Assembly (NCBI RefSeq): GCF_019218885.1
Contig: NZ_JAHUWT010000007.1
Location: 1-64,000, forward strand
Reading direction: 5' to 3'
Source: Bordetella sp. BOR01
GTDB lineage: Bacteria; Pseudomonadota; Gammaproteobacteria; Burkholderiales; Burkholderiaceae_B
Length of the DNA stretch: 64,000 nucleotides
Shown here: positions 35,440-43,817 of the stretch, piece after piece
Position numbering within the stretch: position 1 is the stretch's first letter
Layout of the letters: every line of letters starts with the position of its first letter
Program-made: the position numbers and the translations under genes
Notes under the pieces: model-generated
Database searches by the model: none
What the model saw: the letters and a program-made list of their open reading frames with translations, nothing else
Told to the model about the DNA's origin: nothing

Positions 35440-35943
35440 TCAGGACTCGGGTGAACCCGAGGCCGAGCCGTTGGCCAGCATGCGCCCCAGCAAATGCTGG
35501 AGCTGGGCCAGTTCGTCGGTGGAGAACCCGCGCAAATGATGATTGAGCACGCGGGCGATGTTGGCCGGAATGGCCTTGGCCTTTTCCTGCCCCAATTCCG
35601 TGAGCTCGATCTTTACCACCCGGCGGTCTTCCTGGCTGCGCGTGCGGCGCAACAGGCCCTTGGCTTCAAGGCGATCGAGTGTGCGGGTCATGGCGCCGGT
35701 ATCCACGCCGTGCAGGCGCGCCAGTTCGGCCGGGGTGTCGGCGCTGCCGCGCGCCACCATGGCGATGGGCCGCCATTGCATGGCAGTGAGGTCCAGCGGG
35801 GCCATTTCCAGGTCGAGCATGCGGTTGAGCGAGTTGTACACCAGCTTGATCATGAAGCCGACGTTGTCGTCAGTGGTGCAGCGCGCCGTGCCGCGGTAAT
35901 GTACCGGCGTGTCGGACCCGGAAGGAGAGCGGGGAGGGTTCAT
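35440..35943 (-). CDS. MarR family transcriptional repressor
   Basis: A 167-residue MarR regulator. Its winged helix runs from LDLTAMQWRPIAMVARG through DTGAMTRTLDRLEAKGLLRR, and the wing contains SQEDRRVVKIELTELG. It precedes the efflux operon in the same direction and very likely represses it until a drug-like ligand binds. The ATG at 35943 is preferred because a good promoter with operator ends 8 bases upstream, leaving almost no leader; the longer frame reads through that promoter. Confidence 0.92.
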   Translation of the reverse strand: MNPPRSPSGSDTPVHYRGTARCTTDDNVGFMIKLVYNSLNRMLDLEMAPLDLTAMQWRPIAMVARGSADTPAELARLHGVDTGAMTRTLDRLEAKGLLRRTRSQEDRRVVKIELTELGQEKAKAIPANIARVLNHHLRGFSTDELAQLQHLLGRMLANGSASGSPES

Positions 35944-35950
35944 GCGGCGT

Positions 35951-35978
35951 ATTTTATTGCCTAGGCAAATATTGTCAA
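35951..35978 (-). promoter_or_regulatory. marR promoter with operator in the spacer
   Basis: Read leftward: a perfect -35 TTGACA (35978-35973), a 16-base spacer and a -10 TAAAAT (35956-35951). The 12-bp perfect palindrome TTGCCTAGGCAA (35957-35968) fills most of the spacer, the ideal place for autorepression. Transcription should start at about 35944, next to the ATG at 35943. Confidence 0.8.
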
Positions 35979-36019
35979 GGTGTTGTTGCAATGCAATAAA
36001 ACTGGCCGGAAGGCCCGGC

Positions 36020-36877
36020 CTAGCGCTGGGCCTTGCGCAACCCGGACCACACGATGGCGGCCACGATGAGGGCGGCGCCTGCGATCATGCGCAAGGTCGG
36101 CTGCTGGGCGAATAGCAGCCAGGCGAACCCGATGGCATAGACAGGTTCCAGCGCAATGACCAGCCCGGCGCTGCGTGCGTTGAGCCGCGTCAGGCTGGAC
36201 ACGAACAGATAGTGAGACAAGCCGGTGCAAAAGATGCCCAGCAAGGCCAGCCACAACCAGTCGAGCGCGGGCAACAGCGGCAGTTGGCTAGTGGCGAAGG
36301 GCAGCATGGCCAGCACCACGACGATGTTCTGCCAGCAGGCTACCTGCATGGGATCCAGCCCCGCTGCCGAGCGCCGGTTGGTCAGGGCCAGCAGCGCGAA
36401 GGACAGACCCGACAGGATGCCCCAGGCCAGGCCGATGGTGCCTTGGTCGGCAATATCGAACGATGGGGTCACCAGCACCAGGCCGGCCGTGACCAGCCCC
36501 AGCAGCAGCCATTCGGCCTGGCGCACGCGTTCGCGAAACAGCAGGCCCTCGAGCAGGGTGATGAAGGCAGGAAAACTGGCGAACCCCAGCGTGGCGATGG
36601 CGATGCCGCCGGTCTTGACCGAGATGAAGAATGTGACCCAGTGCGCGGCCAGCAGGCCGCCCGCCACGATCAGCACGAACAATTGCGCCGGCGACAGGGC
36701 CTTGAACAACGGCCGGCGCTGGATGCGCGCGAATCCCGCCAGCGCCAGCACGGCGAACACCGCCCGCCCCAACGTGATCACTGCCGCGCTAGCCTGGATC
36801 AGTTCGCCAAAGACGCCGGTCAGGCCGAACAGCACGGCGGCAAAGTGAATGTAGACGAGAGCGCGTTGGCGAGTCAT
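36020..36877 (-). CDS. DMT superfamily (EamA) transporter
   Basis: A 285-residue membrane protein with two EamA repeats and about ten helices. VYIHFAAVLFGLTGVFGELI is the first repeat's start, and LTRLNARSAGLVIALEPVYA is the usual second-repeat segment. The ATG at 36877 is chosen since the longer frame adds a Pro/Arg-rich tail. It is divergent from another EamA gene, with 87 bases between starts. Substrate unknown. Confidence 0.85.
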   Translation of the reverse strand: MTRQRALVYIHFAAVLFGLTGVFGELIQASAAVITLGRAVFAVLALAGFARIQRRPLFKALSPAQLFVLIVAGGLLAAHWVTFFISVKTGGIAIATLGFASFPAFITLLEGLLFRERVRQAEWLLLGLVTAGLVLVTPSFDIADQGTIGLAWGILSGLSFALLALTNRRSAAGLDPMQVACWQNIVVVLAMLPFATSQLPLLPALDWLWLALLGIFCTGLSHYLFVSSLTRLNARSAGLVIALEPVYAIGFAWLLFAQQPTLRMIAGAALIVAAIVWSGLRKAQR

Positions 36878-36964
36878 GCGAGGCAAGGTGGGCGAAGGCC
36901 GGCGCGCTGGCACGCGCCGAAAAATATAAAATCATCGCATGAATCGCCCAGCCTGGTCTTTGTC

Positions 36965-37891
36965 ATGACCCTCGTTTCGTCCCGTTCACTGGGCTTTTTT
37001 CTTGCGACGCTGGGTGCCGTGCTGTTCGCGGCCAAAGCAATTGTCGTGAAGATCACCTACCGGTATGGCATCGACGCCGTCACGCTGATCGCGTTTCGGA
37101 TGATGTTTGCCATGCCGTTCTTTGCCATCGTGGCCTGGCGTGAATCGCGCCGCGCCGCGCGCGGCGAAATACCCACGCTGACCCGGCGCGAGCGGATGCA
37201 GGTATGCCTGCTGGGCCTGCTGGGGTACTACTTTTCCAGTTTTCTCGATTTCCTTGGCCTGCGCTACGTCTCGGCCAGCCTCGAGCGGTTGATATTGTTC
37301 CTGTCGCCCACGCTGGTGGTACTGTTGTCCGCCTGGTGGCTCAAGCGCCCGGTGTCGCCGCGCCAGTGGGTGGCCATGGTGGCGTCGTACCTGGGAGTGG
37401 TCCTGGTTTTCGCGCGAGACCTGGCGCTTGGCGCCGGTTCCCACGTAGCGCTCGGGGCTTTATTCATTTTCGGGTCGGCGCTCAGCTATGCTGTGTACCT
37501 GATCTGTTCGGGCGAACTGGTCAAGCGGGTGGGGGCGACGCGCCTGGTGGCCTACGCCATGCTGGTGTCCTGCCTGGCCTGCGTCGTCCAGTTTTTCCTG
37601 ATTCATCCGCCATCGATGCTGGTGCAGCCGGCTGGCGTCTATGGTTATTCGTTCGTACACGCCACCCTCAATACTGTTGTACCTGTGTTCATGCTGATGT
37701 GGGCCGTGGCCCTGGTGGGGGCGCCCATGGCGTCGTTGCTGGGCATGGTCGGGCCGGTGTCGGTATTGTTCCTGGCGGCGTGGCTGCTCGACGAGCCCAT
37801 TACGGGCTGGCAACTGGCAGGCACGGCGCTGGTGCTGGCAGGCATATTCGTGCTGATGGGTGGCCGCCGCCGGGTGGGCGCGGGTGGATGA
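36965..37891 (+). CDS. DMT superfamily (EamA) transporter
   Basis: A 308-residue EamA protein with ten predicted helices; FFLATLGAVLFAAKAIVVKI opens repeat 1 and NTVVPVFMLMWAVALVGAPM lies in repeat 2. The ATG at 36965 is taken as start because the frame farther upstream runs antisense through the divergent transporter gene. Substrate unknown. It ends 73 bases before the quinone oxidoreductase gene and could be cotranscribed with it. Confidence 0.87.
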   Translation: MTLVSSRSLGFFLATLGAVLFAAKAIVVKITYRYGIDAVTLIAFRMMFAMPFFAIVAWRESRRAARGEIPTLTRRERMQVCLLGLLGYYFSSFLDFLGLRYVSASLERLILFLSPTLVVLLSAWWLKRPVSPRQWVAMVASYLGVVLVFARDLALGAGSHVALGALFIFGSALSYAVYLICSGELVKRVGATRLVAYAMLVSCLACVVQFFLIHPPSMLVQPAGVYGYSFVHATLNTVVPVFMLMWAVALVGAPMASLLGMVGPVSVLFLAAWLLDEPITGWQLAGTALVLAGIFVLMGGRRRVGAGG

Positions 37892-37964
37892 AACCGGTAT
37901 TGAGCTCTATCGCGGCGTGGCGCCGTATCGCAGTCTGAGAATTCAACACGCAAAGGAGGCCGGC

Positions 37965-38954
37965 ATGGCCAGCAATCTCGTCAAGGCAGTGCGCATCGAG
38001 CAACATGGTGGACCCGAGGTCCTGAAAGTCGTCGAGGTCGAAGTTCCGCCGCCGGCTGCCAACGAAGTCACCATCCGCCAGCATGTGGCGGGCCTGAATT
38101 TCATCGATATCTACTACCGCACGGGCCTGTATCCGCACCCGCTGCCGCACGGCCTGGGTTTCGAGGCCGCTGGCGTGATCGAGGCGGTGGGAAGCGATGT
38201 GGCGCACTTGAAGAAGGGCGACCGCGTGGCCTACGGGCAAAGCCCCATCGGCGCCTACGCCCAGGCCCGCAACGTGCCGGCCGCGCAGGTCGTCAAGCTG
38301 CCCAAGGGCGTGGCTTTCGACGAAGCCGCCGCGTTGATGCTCAAGGGCCTGACCGTGCAATACCTGTTTCGCCAAACCTATCGCCTGCAAGGAAACGAGA
38401 CCATTCTGTTCCATGCGGCCGCGGGCGGCGTCGGCCTGATCGCGTGCCAATGGGCCAAGGCGCTGGGCGTGAAGCTGATCGGTACGGTGTCCAGCCCTGA
38501 AAAAGCCGAACTGGCGCGCGCCAATGGCGCCTGGCAAATCATCGATTACTCGCGTGAAAACGTGGTCGAGCGGGTGCTGGAGCTGACCGGCGGCAAGAAG
38601 GTGCCGGTCGTGTACGACGGCGTGGGTAAAGATACCTGGGAAACTTCGCTCGATTGCATCCAGCCGCGCGGGTTGATGGTCAGCTTCGGCAATGCGTCGG
38701 GGCCGGTCTCGGGCGTGAACCTGGCCACGCTGAACCAGAAGGGTTGCCTGTATGTGACGCGCCCGTCGCTGGGCTTGCACGTCAATACCCAGGACAAGCT
38801 GAATGCCGCCGCCGGCGAAATGTTCGACCTGGTCTTGAAGAAGAAGATCAAGGTGCGTATCGACCAGCGCTACAGCCTGGCCGAGGCCGGCCAGGCGCAG
38901 ACCGCGCTGGCTGCCCGCAAGACCACGGGCGCGACCGTGCTGACCCTGGATTGA
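37965..38954 (+). CDS. qorA: NADPH:quinone oxidoreductase (zeta-crystallin type)
   Basis: A 329-residue medium-chain reductase without zinc ligands. GLNFIDIYYRTGLYP, LPHGLGFEAAGVIEAVG and the cofactor motif HAAAGGVGLIACQWAKALG are the Qor marks. It reduces quinones by one electron using NADPH in the cytoplasm. A strong AAAGGAGG site precedes the ATG at 37965. It is convergent with htpX, with a 10-bp hairpin between them. Confidence 0.92.
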   Translation: MASNLVKAVRIEQHGGPEVLKVVEVEVPPPAANEVTIRQHVAGLNFIDIYYRTGLYPHPLPHGLGFEAAGVIEAVGSDVAHLKKGDRVAYGQSPIGAYAQARNVPAAQVVKLPKGVAFDEAAALMLKGLTVQYLFRQTYRLQGNETILFHAAAGGVGLIACQWAKALGVKLIGTVSSPEKAELARANGAWQIIDYSRENVVERVLELTGGKKVPVVYDGVGKDTWETSLDCIQPRGLMVSFGNASGPVSGVNLATLNQKGCLYVTRPSLGLHVNTQDKLNAAAGEMFDLVLKKKIKVRIDQRYSLAEAGQAQTALAARKTTGATVLTLD

Positions 38955-38962
38955 CCGGGGCG

Positions 38963-38993
38963 GCAAGGGGCGGCCCGCCGGGTCGCCCCTTGC
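38963..38993. terminator. Bidirectional hairpin between qorA and htpX
   Basis: GCAAGGGGCG and CGCCCCTTGC form a perfect 10-bp stem with an 11-base GC-rich loop, between the stops of two convergent genes. It lacks a T-run on either side, so termination may need Rho or it may simply stabilise the mRNA ends. Confidence 0.6.
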
Positions 38994-39003
38994 AAAGTGG
39001 CGC

Positions 39004-39885
39004 TCAGGCCACGCGCATCTGCTGCAGGGCGGCGATGCGGTTCTGGATGGGCGGGTGCGAGGCAAAAATGGCTGCCAGCGCACCCTTGCCGGTAATGCCC
39101 GAGGCTTCGAACGACTTGGGCAGCTCGCCCGGTTCGAGGCCGCCCAGGCGCGCCAGGGCGCGCATCATGGGCTCGCGCGAGCCCATCAACTGGGCAGAAC
39201 CGGCATCGGCGCGGTATTCGCGCTGGCGCGAGAACCAGGCCACGATGATAGAAGCCAGGATGCCAAAAATGATTTCACAGACCAGCACGGTGACGAAGTA
39301 GCCGATGCCCACGCCGCGTTCGTTGCGAAAGACGGTTCGGTCGATGAAATAACCCACCACGCGGGCCAGGAACACGACGAACGTGTTGACCACGCCCTGG
39401 ATCAGGGTAAGCGTGATCATGTCGCCGTTGGCGATGTGCGCGACTTCATGGCCCAGCACGGCCGCGACTTCTTCTTCGGTCATGCTGTCGAGCAGCCCGG
39501 TGGATACGGCCACCAGCGAGTCGTTCTTGAAGGCGCCCGTGGCGAAGGCATTGGGCGGGCCTTCGTAGATGGCCACTTCGGGATGGCCGATGCCGGCGCG
39601 GTCGGCCAGTTGGTGCACGGTCTCGAGCAGCCACGCCGCGCGCGCGTCACCAGGGGCGGCGGGGTCGATGACTTGCGCGCCGGTGCTCCATTTGGCCATG
39701 GGCTTGCTGATCAACAGCGAGATGATGGAACCGCCGAAGCCGATGACCACCGACAGAATCAGCAGCGCTTGGAAATTGATGCCTTGCGCCGTGATGATGC
39801 GATCTACGCCCAGGATGCGCAGCGTAGCCGACAGCACGACCATGACGGCCAGGTTGGTAACGACGAACAGGAAAATGCGTTTCAT
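39004..39885 (-). CDS. htpX: Membrane zinc metalloprotease HtpX
   Basis: A 293-residue M48 protease of membrane-protein quality control. Two N-terminal membrane helices, the zinc motif HEVAH (in [14 protein letters not shown]), then two more hydrophobic segments and [13 protein letters not shown] with the third ligand. It cleaves misfolded inner-membrane proteins on the cytoplasmic side, usually under envelope-stress control. Confidence 0.96.
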   Translation of the reverse strand: MKRIFLFVVTNLAVMVVLSATLRILGVDRIITAQGINFQALLILSVVIGFGGSIISLLISKPMAKWSTGAQVIDPAAPGDARAAWLLETVHQLADRAGIGHPEVAIYEGPPNAFATGAFKNDSLVAVSTGLLDSMTEEEVAAVLGHEVAHIANGDMITLTLIQGVVNTFVVFLARVVGYFIDRTVFRNERGVGIGYFVTVLVCEIIFGILASIIVAWFSRQREYRADAGSAQLMGSREPMMRALARLGGLEPGELPKSFEASGITGKGALAAIFASHPPIQNRIAALQQMRVA

Positions 39886-40034
39886 GCTTTTTTGGTCCTC
39901 TGCGAGCGATGAGCGCCTGTTTTGACCGGACCGGGAAGGGGCAGTTCCCCCCGCGGCGGCGGTAGGCTTTCCGGACCCGGAGTATAGTATCGCTTTCCCT
40001 TATTTCCCTCTTTTTTTTCGTCATTTAGACCCCC

Positions 40035-40889
40035 ATGCAGGCTCTTTGGATGTTGGTGGCGTCCGCCATGTTCGCCATGATGGGGTCATTCGTGAAGCTG
40101 GCAACCGAACACGGCGCTTCACTGCCCCAGATCGTTCTCTTTCGCGGGTTTCCGTCGGTCATCCTGCTCCTGCTGTGGGCGCGCGCCGCCCGGCAGTCGA
40201 TCATTCCCACCAGTTGGCGGCTGCACTTGTGGCGCAATGTGGCCGGCGTCACGTCCATGTGGCTGGGCTTTTTCTGCATTTCGCACCTGCCCCTGGCCAC
40301 TGCCACCAGCCTGAACTACACGGCGCCGCTGTTCATCGCCTGCTGGATGCTGGGTTGGGGCGGGGCGCAGCGCGACCCGGTGCGCATCGCCGCCGTGGCC
40401 CTGGGGTTTGGCGGGGTGATCGCGGTGCTGCGTCCAAGCATCAACGACGATCAATGGCTGGCTGCCTTGTTCGGCCTGGGCGCCGGCGCAATGTCCGCGG
40501 TGGCCATGCTGCAGATCCGCCAGCTTGGCCGCATTGGCGAGCCCGAATGGCGCACCGTGCTGTTCTTCTCGCTGGCGGTATGCCTGAGCAGCACGGCAGG
40601 GCTGGGCATCGAGGGCTGGGGCCATGCCGACCCGGCAGGCTATGCCGCGCTGGTGGGCGTGGGGCTGGCCGGCCTGTTCGGACAATTGACCATGACGCGG
40701 GCATTTGGCGTCGGGTCGGCCCTGTTGACGGCCGCGCTGCAATATTCCACGATCATATTCGCCGCATTGCTGGGCATGGGCCTGTGGGGCGACCGGCCCG
40801 ATAATCTGGCCTGGGCAGGCATGAGCCTGATCATCGCGGCGGGCCTGCTGTCGGTCTGGCGCACCATGCGGATGCCGCCCGAGGCCTGA
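40035..40889 (+). CDS. DMT superfamily (EamA) transporter
   Basis: A 284-residue EamA transporter with about ten helices; MQALWMLVASAMFAMMGSFV begins the first repeat, and FGQLTMTRAFGVGSALLTAA lies in the second. It is the fourth EamA protein in the window. It ends 24 bases before the sulfurtransferase gene and may share its transcript. Substrate unknown. Confidence 0.87.
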   Translation: MQALWMLVASAMFAMMGSFVKLATEHGASLPQIVLFRGFPSVILLLLWARAARQSIIPTSWRLHLWRNVAGVTSMWLGFFCISHLPLATATSLNYTAPLFIACWMLGWGGAQRDPVRIAAVALGFGGVIAVLRPSINDDQWLAALFGLGAGAMSAVAMLQIRQLGRIGEPEWRTVLFFSLAVCLSSTAGLGIEGWGHADPAGYAALVGVGLAGLFGQLTMTRAFGVGSALLTAALQYSTIIFAALLGMGLWGDRPDNLAWAGMSLIIAAGLLSVWRTMRMPPEA

Positions 40890-40913
40890 GCCAAACACCA
40901 CGAAGGAGCTCGC

Positions 40914-41768
40914 ATGACCATGACGCTGATTTCCGCCGCCGACCTGGCCGATCGCCTGCAGTCGCCAGGCGTACGCATTTTCGACGTGCGCCATGACCTG
41001 GCCGACCACGCGGCCGGCCGCCGTGCCTACGAACAGGGCCATATTCCCGGGGCCCGCTACCTGGACCACGAAACGGAATTGGCGGCACCGCGCTCCGGCA
41101 AGAACGGAAGGCATCCCTTGCCGTCGCGGGCCGACCTGGCGGCGCTGATGGCCGCCCACGACGTCCGCCCCGATACGCTGGTCGTGGCGTACGACGCCAG
41201 CGGCGGCATGTTTGCCGCGCACCTGTGGTGGATGCTGCGTTGGCTGGGGCACGAGCAGGTGGCTGTGCTCGATGGCGGCTGGCAGGGCTGGACAGCCGAT
41301 GGGTTGCCGGTCAGCGGCGAGGCGGTCCTGGCCACTCGCGCAAACAGCGCCGCGACGCCCGCAGGGCAAGCGCTGGCCGACACGGTCGATGCCCAGGCGG
41401 TGCTGGCCAACCTGGCGCAGCCGGCATTCACCGTATTGGACGCGCGGGCCGCCAACCGCTATCGGGGCGAGGTCGAGCCCATGGACCCGGTGGCGGGACA
41501 TATCCCGGGTGCGCTGAACCGTCCCAATGGCGAAAACCTGCGGGCCGACGGGCGTTTCAAGACGCCCGCGCAACTGCGCGCCGAATTCGCCAGCCTGCTG
41601 GGCGAGCGTGATCCACGCACGGTGGTGCACCAATGCGGTTCCGGCATCACCGCCTGCCACAATCTGCTGGCCATGGAAATTGCCGGCCTGGCGGGCTCAC
41701 GCCTGTATCCCGGCTCCTGGAGCGAATGGTGCAGCGACCCGGCCCGGCCGGTGGCGCGCGGCGCCTGA
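40914..41768 (+). CDS. sseA: 3-mercaptopyruvate/thiosulfate sulfurtransferase (two rhodanese domains)
   Basis: A 284-residue tandem rhodanese. The N-terminal domain is inactive, and the C-terminal domain has the active loop CGSGITAC with the catalytic Cys; this loop type favours 3-mercaptopyruvate over thiosulfate. GHIPGARYLDHETELA and GHIPGALNRPNGENL are the paired repeats. AAGGAG lies 6 bases before the ATG at 40914; an in-frame ATG 6 bases downstream is possible. Confidence 0.92.
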   Translation: MTMTLISAADLADRLQSPGVRIFDVRHDLADHAAGRRAYEQGHIPGARYLDHETELAAPRSGKNGRHPLPSRADLAALMAAHDVRPDTLVVAYDASGGMFAAHLWWMLRWLGHEQVAVLDGGWQGWTADGLPVSGEAVLATRANSAATPAGQALADTVDAQAVLANLAQPAFTVLDARAANRYRGEVEPMDPVAGHIPGALNRPNGENLRADGRFKTPAQLRAEFASLLGERDPRTVVHQCGSGITACHNLLAMEIAGLAGSRLYPGSWSEWCSDPARPVARGA

Positions 41769-41775
41769 CCGGCCG

Positions 41776-42348
41776 CTACCAGACGGTCGCGGGCTGCGGG
41801 CTGCGGGTCGCCACCTGCTCGGCGATATGCAGGAAATAGTCCAGCGATTCGGTAGCCTGGCCAGGGGTCTTGGCCTGGTCGTCCCAGCGGCGTAGCCGGA
41901 TGGCGTCGGGTGCGCCGGGCATGCTGGCGAAATCGACGGCCTGTCCGGCGTCGAAGCTGCCGCCTTGCAGGGCCAGGCTGCGACGGGAATCGGCCGACAA
42001 CAGGTCGCCGTAGTCGGGTTCCACGAAGCACAGGTAGCGCTTGGCCTCGACGTGCAGTCGGATCGGATCGAGCACGGCGGCGCCGAACAGGCCACGCAAG
42101 AAGGGCAGCACAAAGTATTGGTGCTTGTCGTCCAGGCCGTCCAGCGATGGCGTACCCGGCCGGTCGGCAATCAGGTGGCCCAGGTCGTGCAGCAGGCCGG
42201 CTGTGATCAATTGCGGCGATGCGCCCGCCTGCTCGGCCAGGGTGGCCGTCTGTAGCGCATGCTGTAGTTGGGTGATGGGCTCGCCATCATAGGCGCGGTG
42301 TCCGCGCTCGACGAACAACTGTTCGATGTCTTGCAGAGTAAAAGCCAT
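41776..42348 (-). CDS. PhnZ-like HD-domain (mixed-valent di-iron) oxygenase
   Basis: A 190-residue HD-superfamily protein that matches PhnZ rather than a phosphohydrolase. PhnZ cleaves 2-amino-1-hydroxyethylphosphonate oxidatively with a di-iron centre. Candidate equivalents of its ligands are all present: H30, H54-D55 (LLHDLGH), H76 and H99. So are the lid residues Y20 and E23 (YDGE) and the substrate-binding H58 and K103 (HVEAKRY), at a constant offset of 4-5 from PhnZ. The start at 42348 gives MAFTLQDIEQ. No phosphonate genes are nearby; the next gene upstream is a Rieske oxygenase, separated by a terminator. Confidence 0.8.
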   Translation of the reverse strand: MAFTLQDIEQLFVERGHRAYDGEPITQLQHALQTATLAEQAGASPQLITAGLLHDLGHLIADRPGTPSLDGLDDKHQYFVLPFLRGLFGAAVLDPIRLHVEAKRYLCFVEPDYGDLLSADSRRSLALQGGSFDAGQAVDFASMPGAPDAIRLRRWDDQAKTPGQATESLDYFLHIAEQVATRSPQPATVW

Positions 42349-42464
42349 GATGGGCCCCTGGGATAGTCCCGGTGCGGCCCCGCACGGGTGCACCATCGCG
42401 GGGCAGGAGGGTCAGTAGATCGCAGGCAGTTGACGGTTTGATGACGATGCGCCAGGCGCGCAAG

Positions 42465-42491
42465 AAAAAAGGGCGGGCCGCAGGCCCGCCC
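42465..42491 (-). terminator. Intrinsic terminator after the Rieske oxygenase gene
   Basis: On the leftward strand, GGGCGGGCC, a 3-base loop and GGCCCGCCC form a perfect 9-bp stem followed by six T. It lies 28 bases after the Rieske gene stop and should separate it from the PhnZ-like gene. Confidence 0.9.
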
Positions 42492-42518
42492 CTTGCAAGC
42501 GGCAGCAATGTATCGGGT

Positions 42519-43673
42519 TCAGACCGAGTCGTGTTCTTGCATGATGCGGCGGTACCACTCGTGGAAGTGCTGCATGCCGTCTTCCATGGGCGACTGGTAT
42601 GGCCCGGCCTCGTTGACGCCGCGCAGCATCAGGGCCTTGCGGCCGGCATCCATGCGTTCGGCGATCTCGTCGTCCTCGACCGCGGTTTCCATATAGGCCG
42701 CGCGCTGCGCCTCGACGAATTCACGCTCGAAGGCCACGATTTCTTCGGGGTAATAGAACTCGACGACGTTGACTGTTTCTTGCGGGCTCTTGGGGTACAG
42801 CGTGGACAGTACCAGCACGTGCGGGTAGAGCTCGATCATGTGGGTAGGGAAGTAGGTGACCCACACCGCACCGAAATCGGGCGCGTCGCCTGCCCGGTAG
42901 TCGAGCACGCGGTCATGCCATTGCTTGTAGATGTCCGAGCCGGGCTGAGCCAGCGCCTTGTGCACGCCCACGCGTTGCAGACTGTACCAGTCGTCGAATT
43001 CCCAGCTCAGGTCGTCGCAGGTGACAAAGCGGCCCAGGCCTGGATGGAATGGCCCGACGTGGTAGTCCTCGAGGTAGACCTCGATGAAAGTCTTCCAGTT
43101 GTAATTGCACTGGTGCACCTCGACGTGGTCTAGCACGTAATCGCCAAAATCGAATTCGGGCCGGGAGAACAGCGGCGCCAGGTCGCTGGCCGGATCGCGT
43201 GGGCCTTCGAACAGCAGGCCATGGCAATCGCGCAGGCGGAAACGCTGCAGGTTCATGCAGGGCGTGGATTCGAACTGCGGGGCACCCAGCAGTTCGCCGG
43301 TATTGTTGTAGGTCCAGCGATGCAGGGGGCAAACGATATTGCCCCCGGTTTCTTTCAGGCTGCCATGCCCGGGGGCAGGGCCGGTGACGTTGCCTGCCTG
43401 GCCGCCCAGCATCAGGGCTTGGCGATGGCGGCAGACGTTCGACATCAATTCGACGCCTTGGGCATTGCGTACCAAGACGCGCCCGCCGTCTTCGTGCGGC
43501 AGGGTGCGCCAATCGCCGATTTCGGGTACCAGTTTCTGGTGGCCGACATACAACGAGGATTGCTTGAAGATGAGTTCTTGCTCGCGCTTGAAGCGGGCTT
43601 CGTCAAAGTATGCGCTGACGGGTAGCTGGGTGCGAGCTGGCACGACATGCGCCATCCGACCAATGTCGGTCAT
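42519..43673 (-). CDS. Rieske non-heme iron oxygenase, alpha subunit
   Basis: A 384-residue ring-hydroxylating-type oxygenase. The Rieske ligands are C81-x-H83 (NVCRHRQ) and C115-x2-H118 (CPLHRW); the 31 residues between the pairs are about 14 more than usual. The mononuclear iron site is EVYLEDYHVGPFHPGL with two His and a downstream Asp. Family members oxidise aromatics, carnitine, betaine and similar compounds; the substrate is not evident. No reductase gene is nearby. The gene is monocistronic, judging by its terminator. Confidence 0.87.
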   Translation of the reverse strand: MTDIGRMAHVVPARTQLPVSAYFDEARFKREQELIFKQSSLYVGHQKLVPEIGDWRTLPHEDGGRVLVRNAQGVELMSNVCRHRQALMLGGQAGNVTGPAPGHGSLKETGGNIVCPLHRWTYNNTGELLGAPQFESTPCMNLQRFRLRDCHGLLFEGPRDPASDLAPLFSRPEFDFGDYVLDHVEVHQCNYNWKTFIEVYLEDYHVGPFHPGLGRFVTCDDLSWEFDDWYSLQRVGVHKALAQPGSDIYKQWHDRVLDYRAGDAPDFGAVWVTYFPTHMIELYPHVLVLSTLYPKSPQETVNVVEFYYPEEIVAFEREFVEAQRAAYMETAVEDDEIAERMDAGRKALMLRGVNEAGPYQSPMEDGMQHFHEWYRRIMQEHDSV

Positions 43674-43817
43674 GATTCCCTCCGCTCGGATAAAAAAGCC
43701 AGGACGGCAGGGTTTCCGTTCTGGCGCGAAGAAAAATCGGTCTGGCCGATCAAACAGTGAATTGTACCCTATCCCTTACGTTGGGGCACCCCTTGCGATG
43801 CGCACCATGCATCGCTG

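Noticed and set aside
36212-36964. N-terminal extension of the rightward EamA gene
   Set aside because: The upstream in-frame sequence is antisense to the divergent transporter and hydrophilic; membrane-protein homology starts at 36965.
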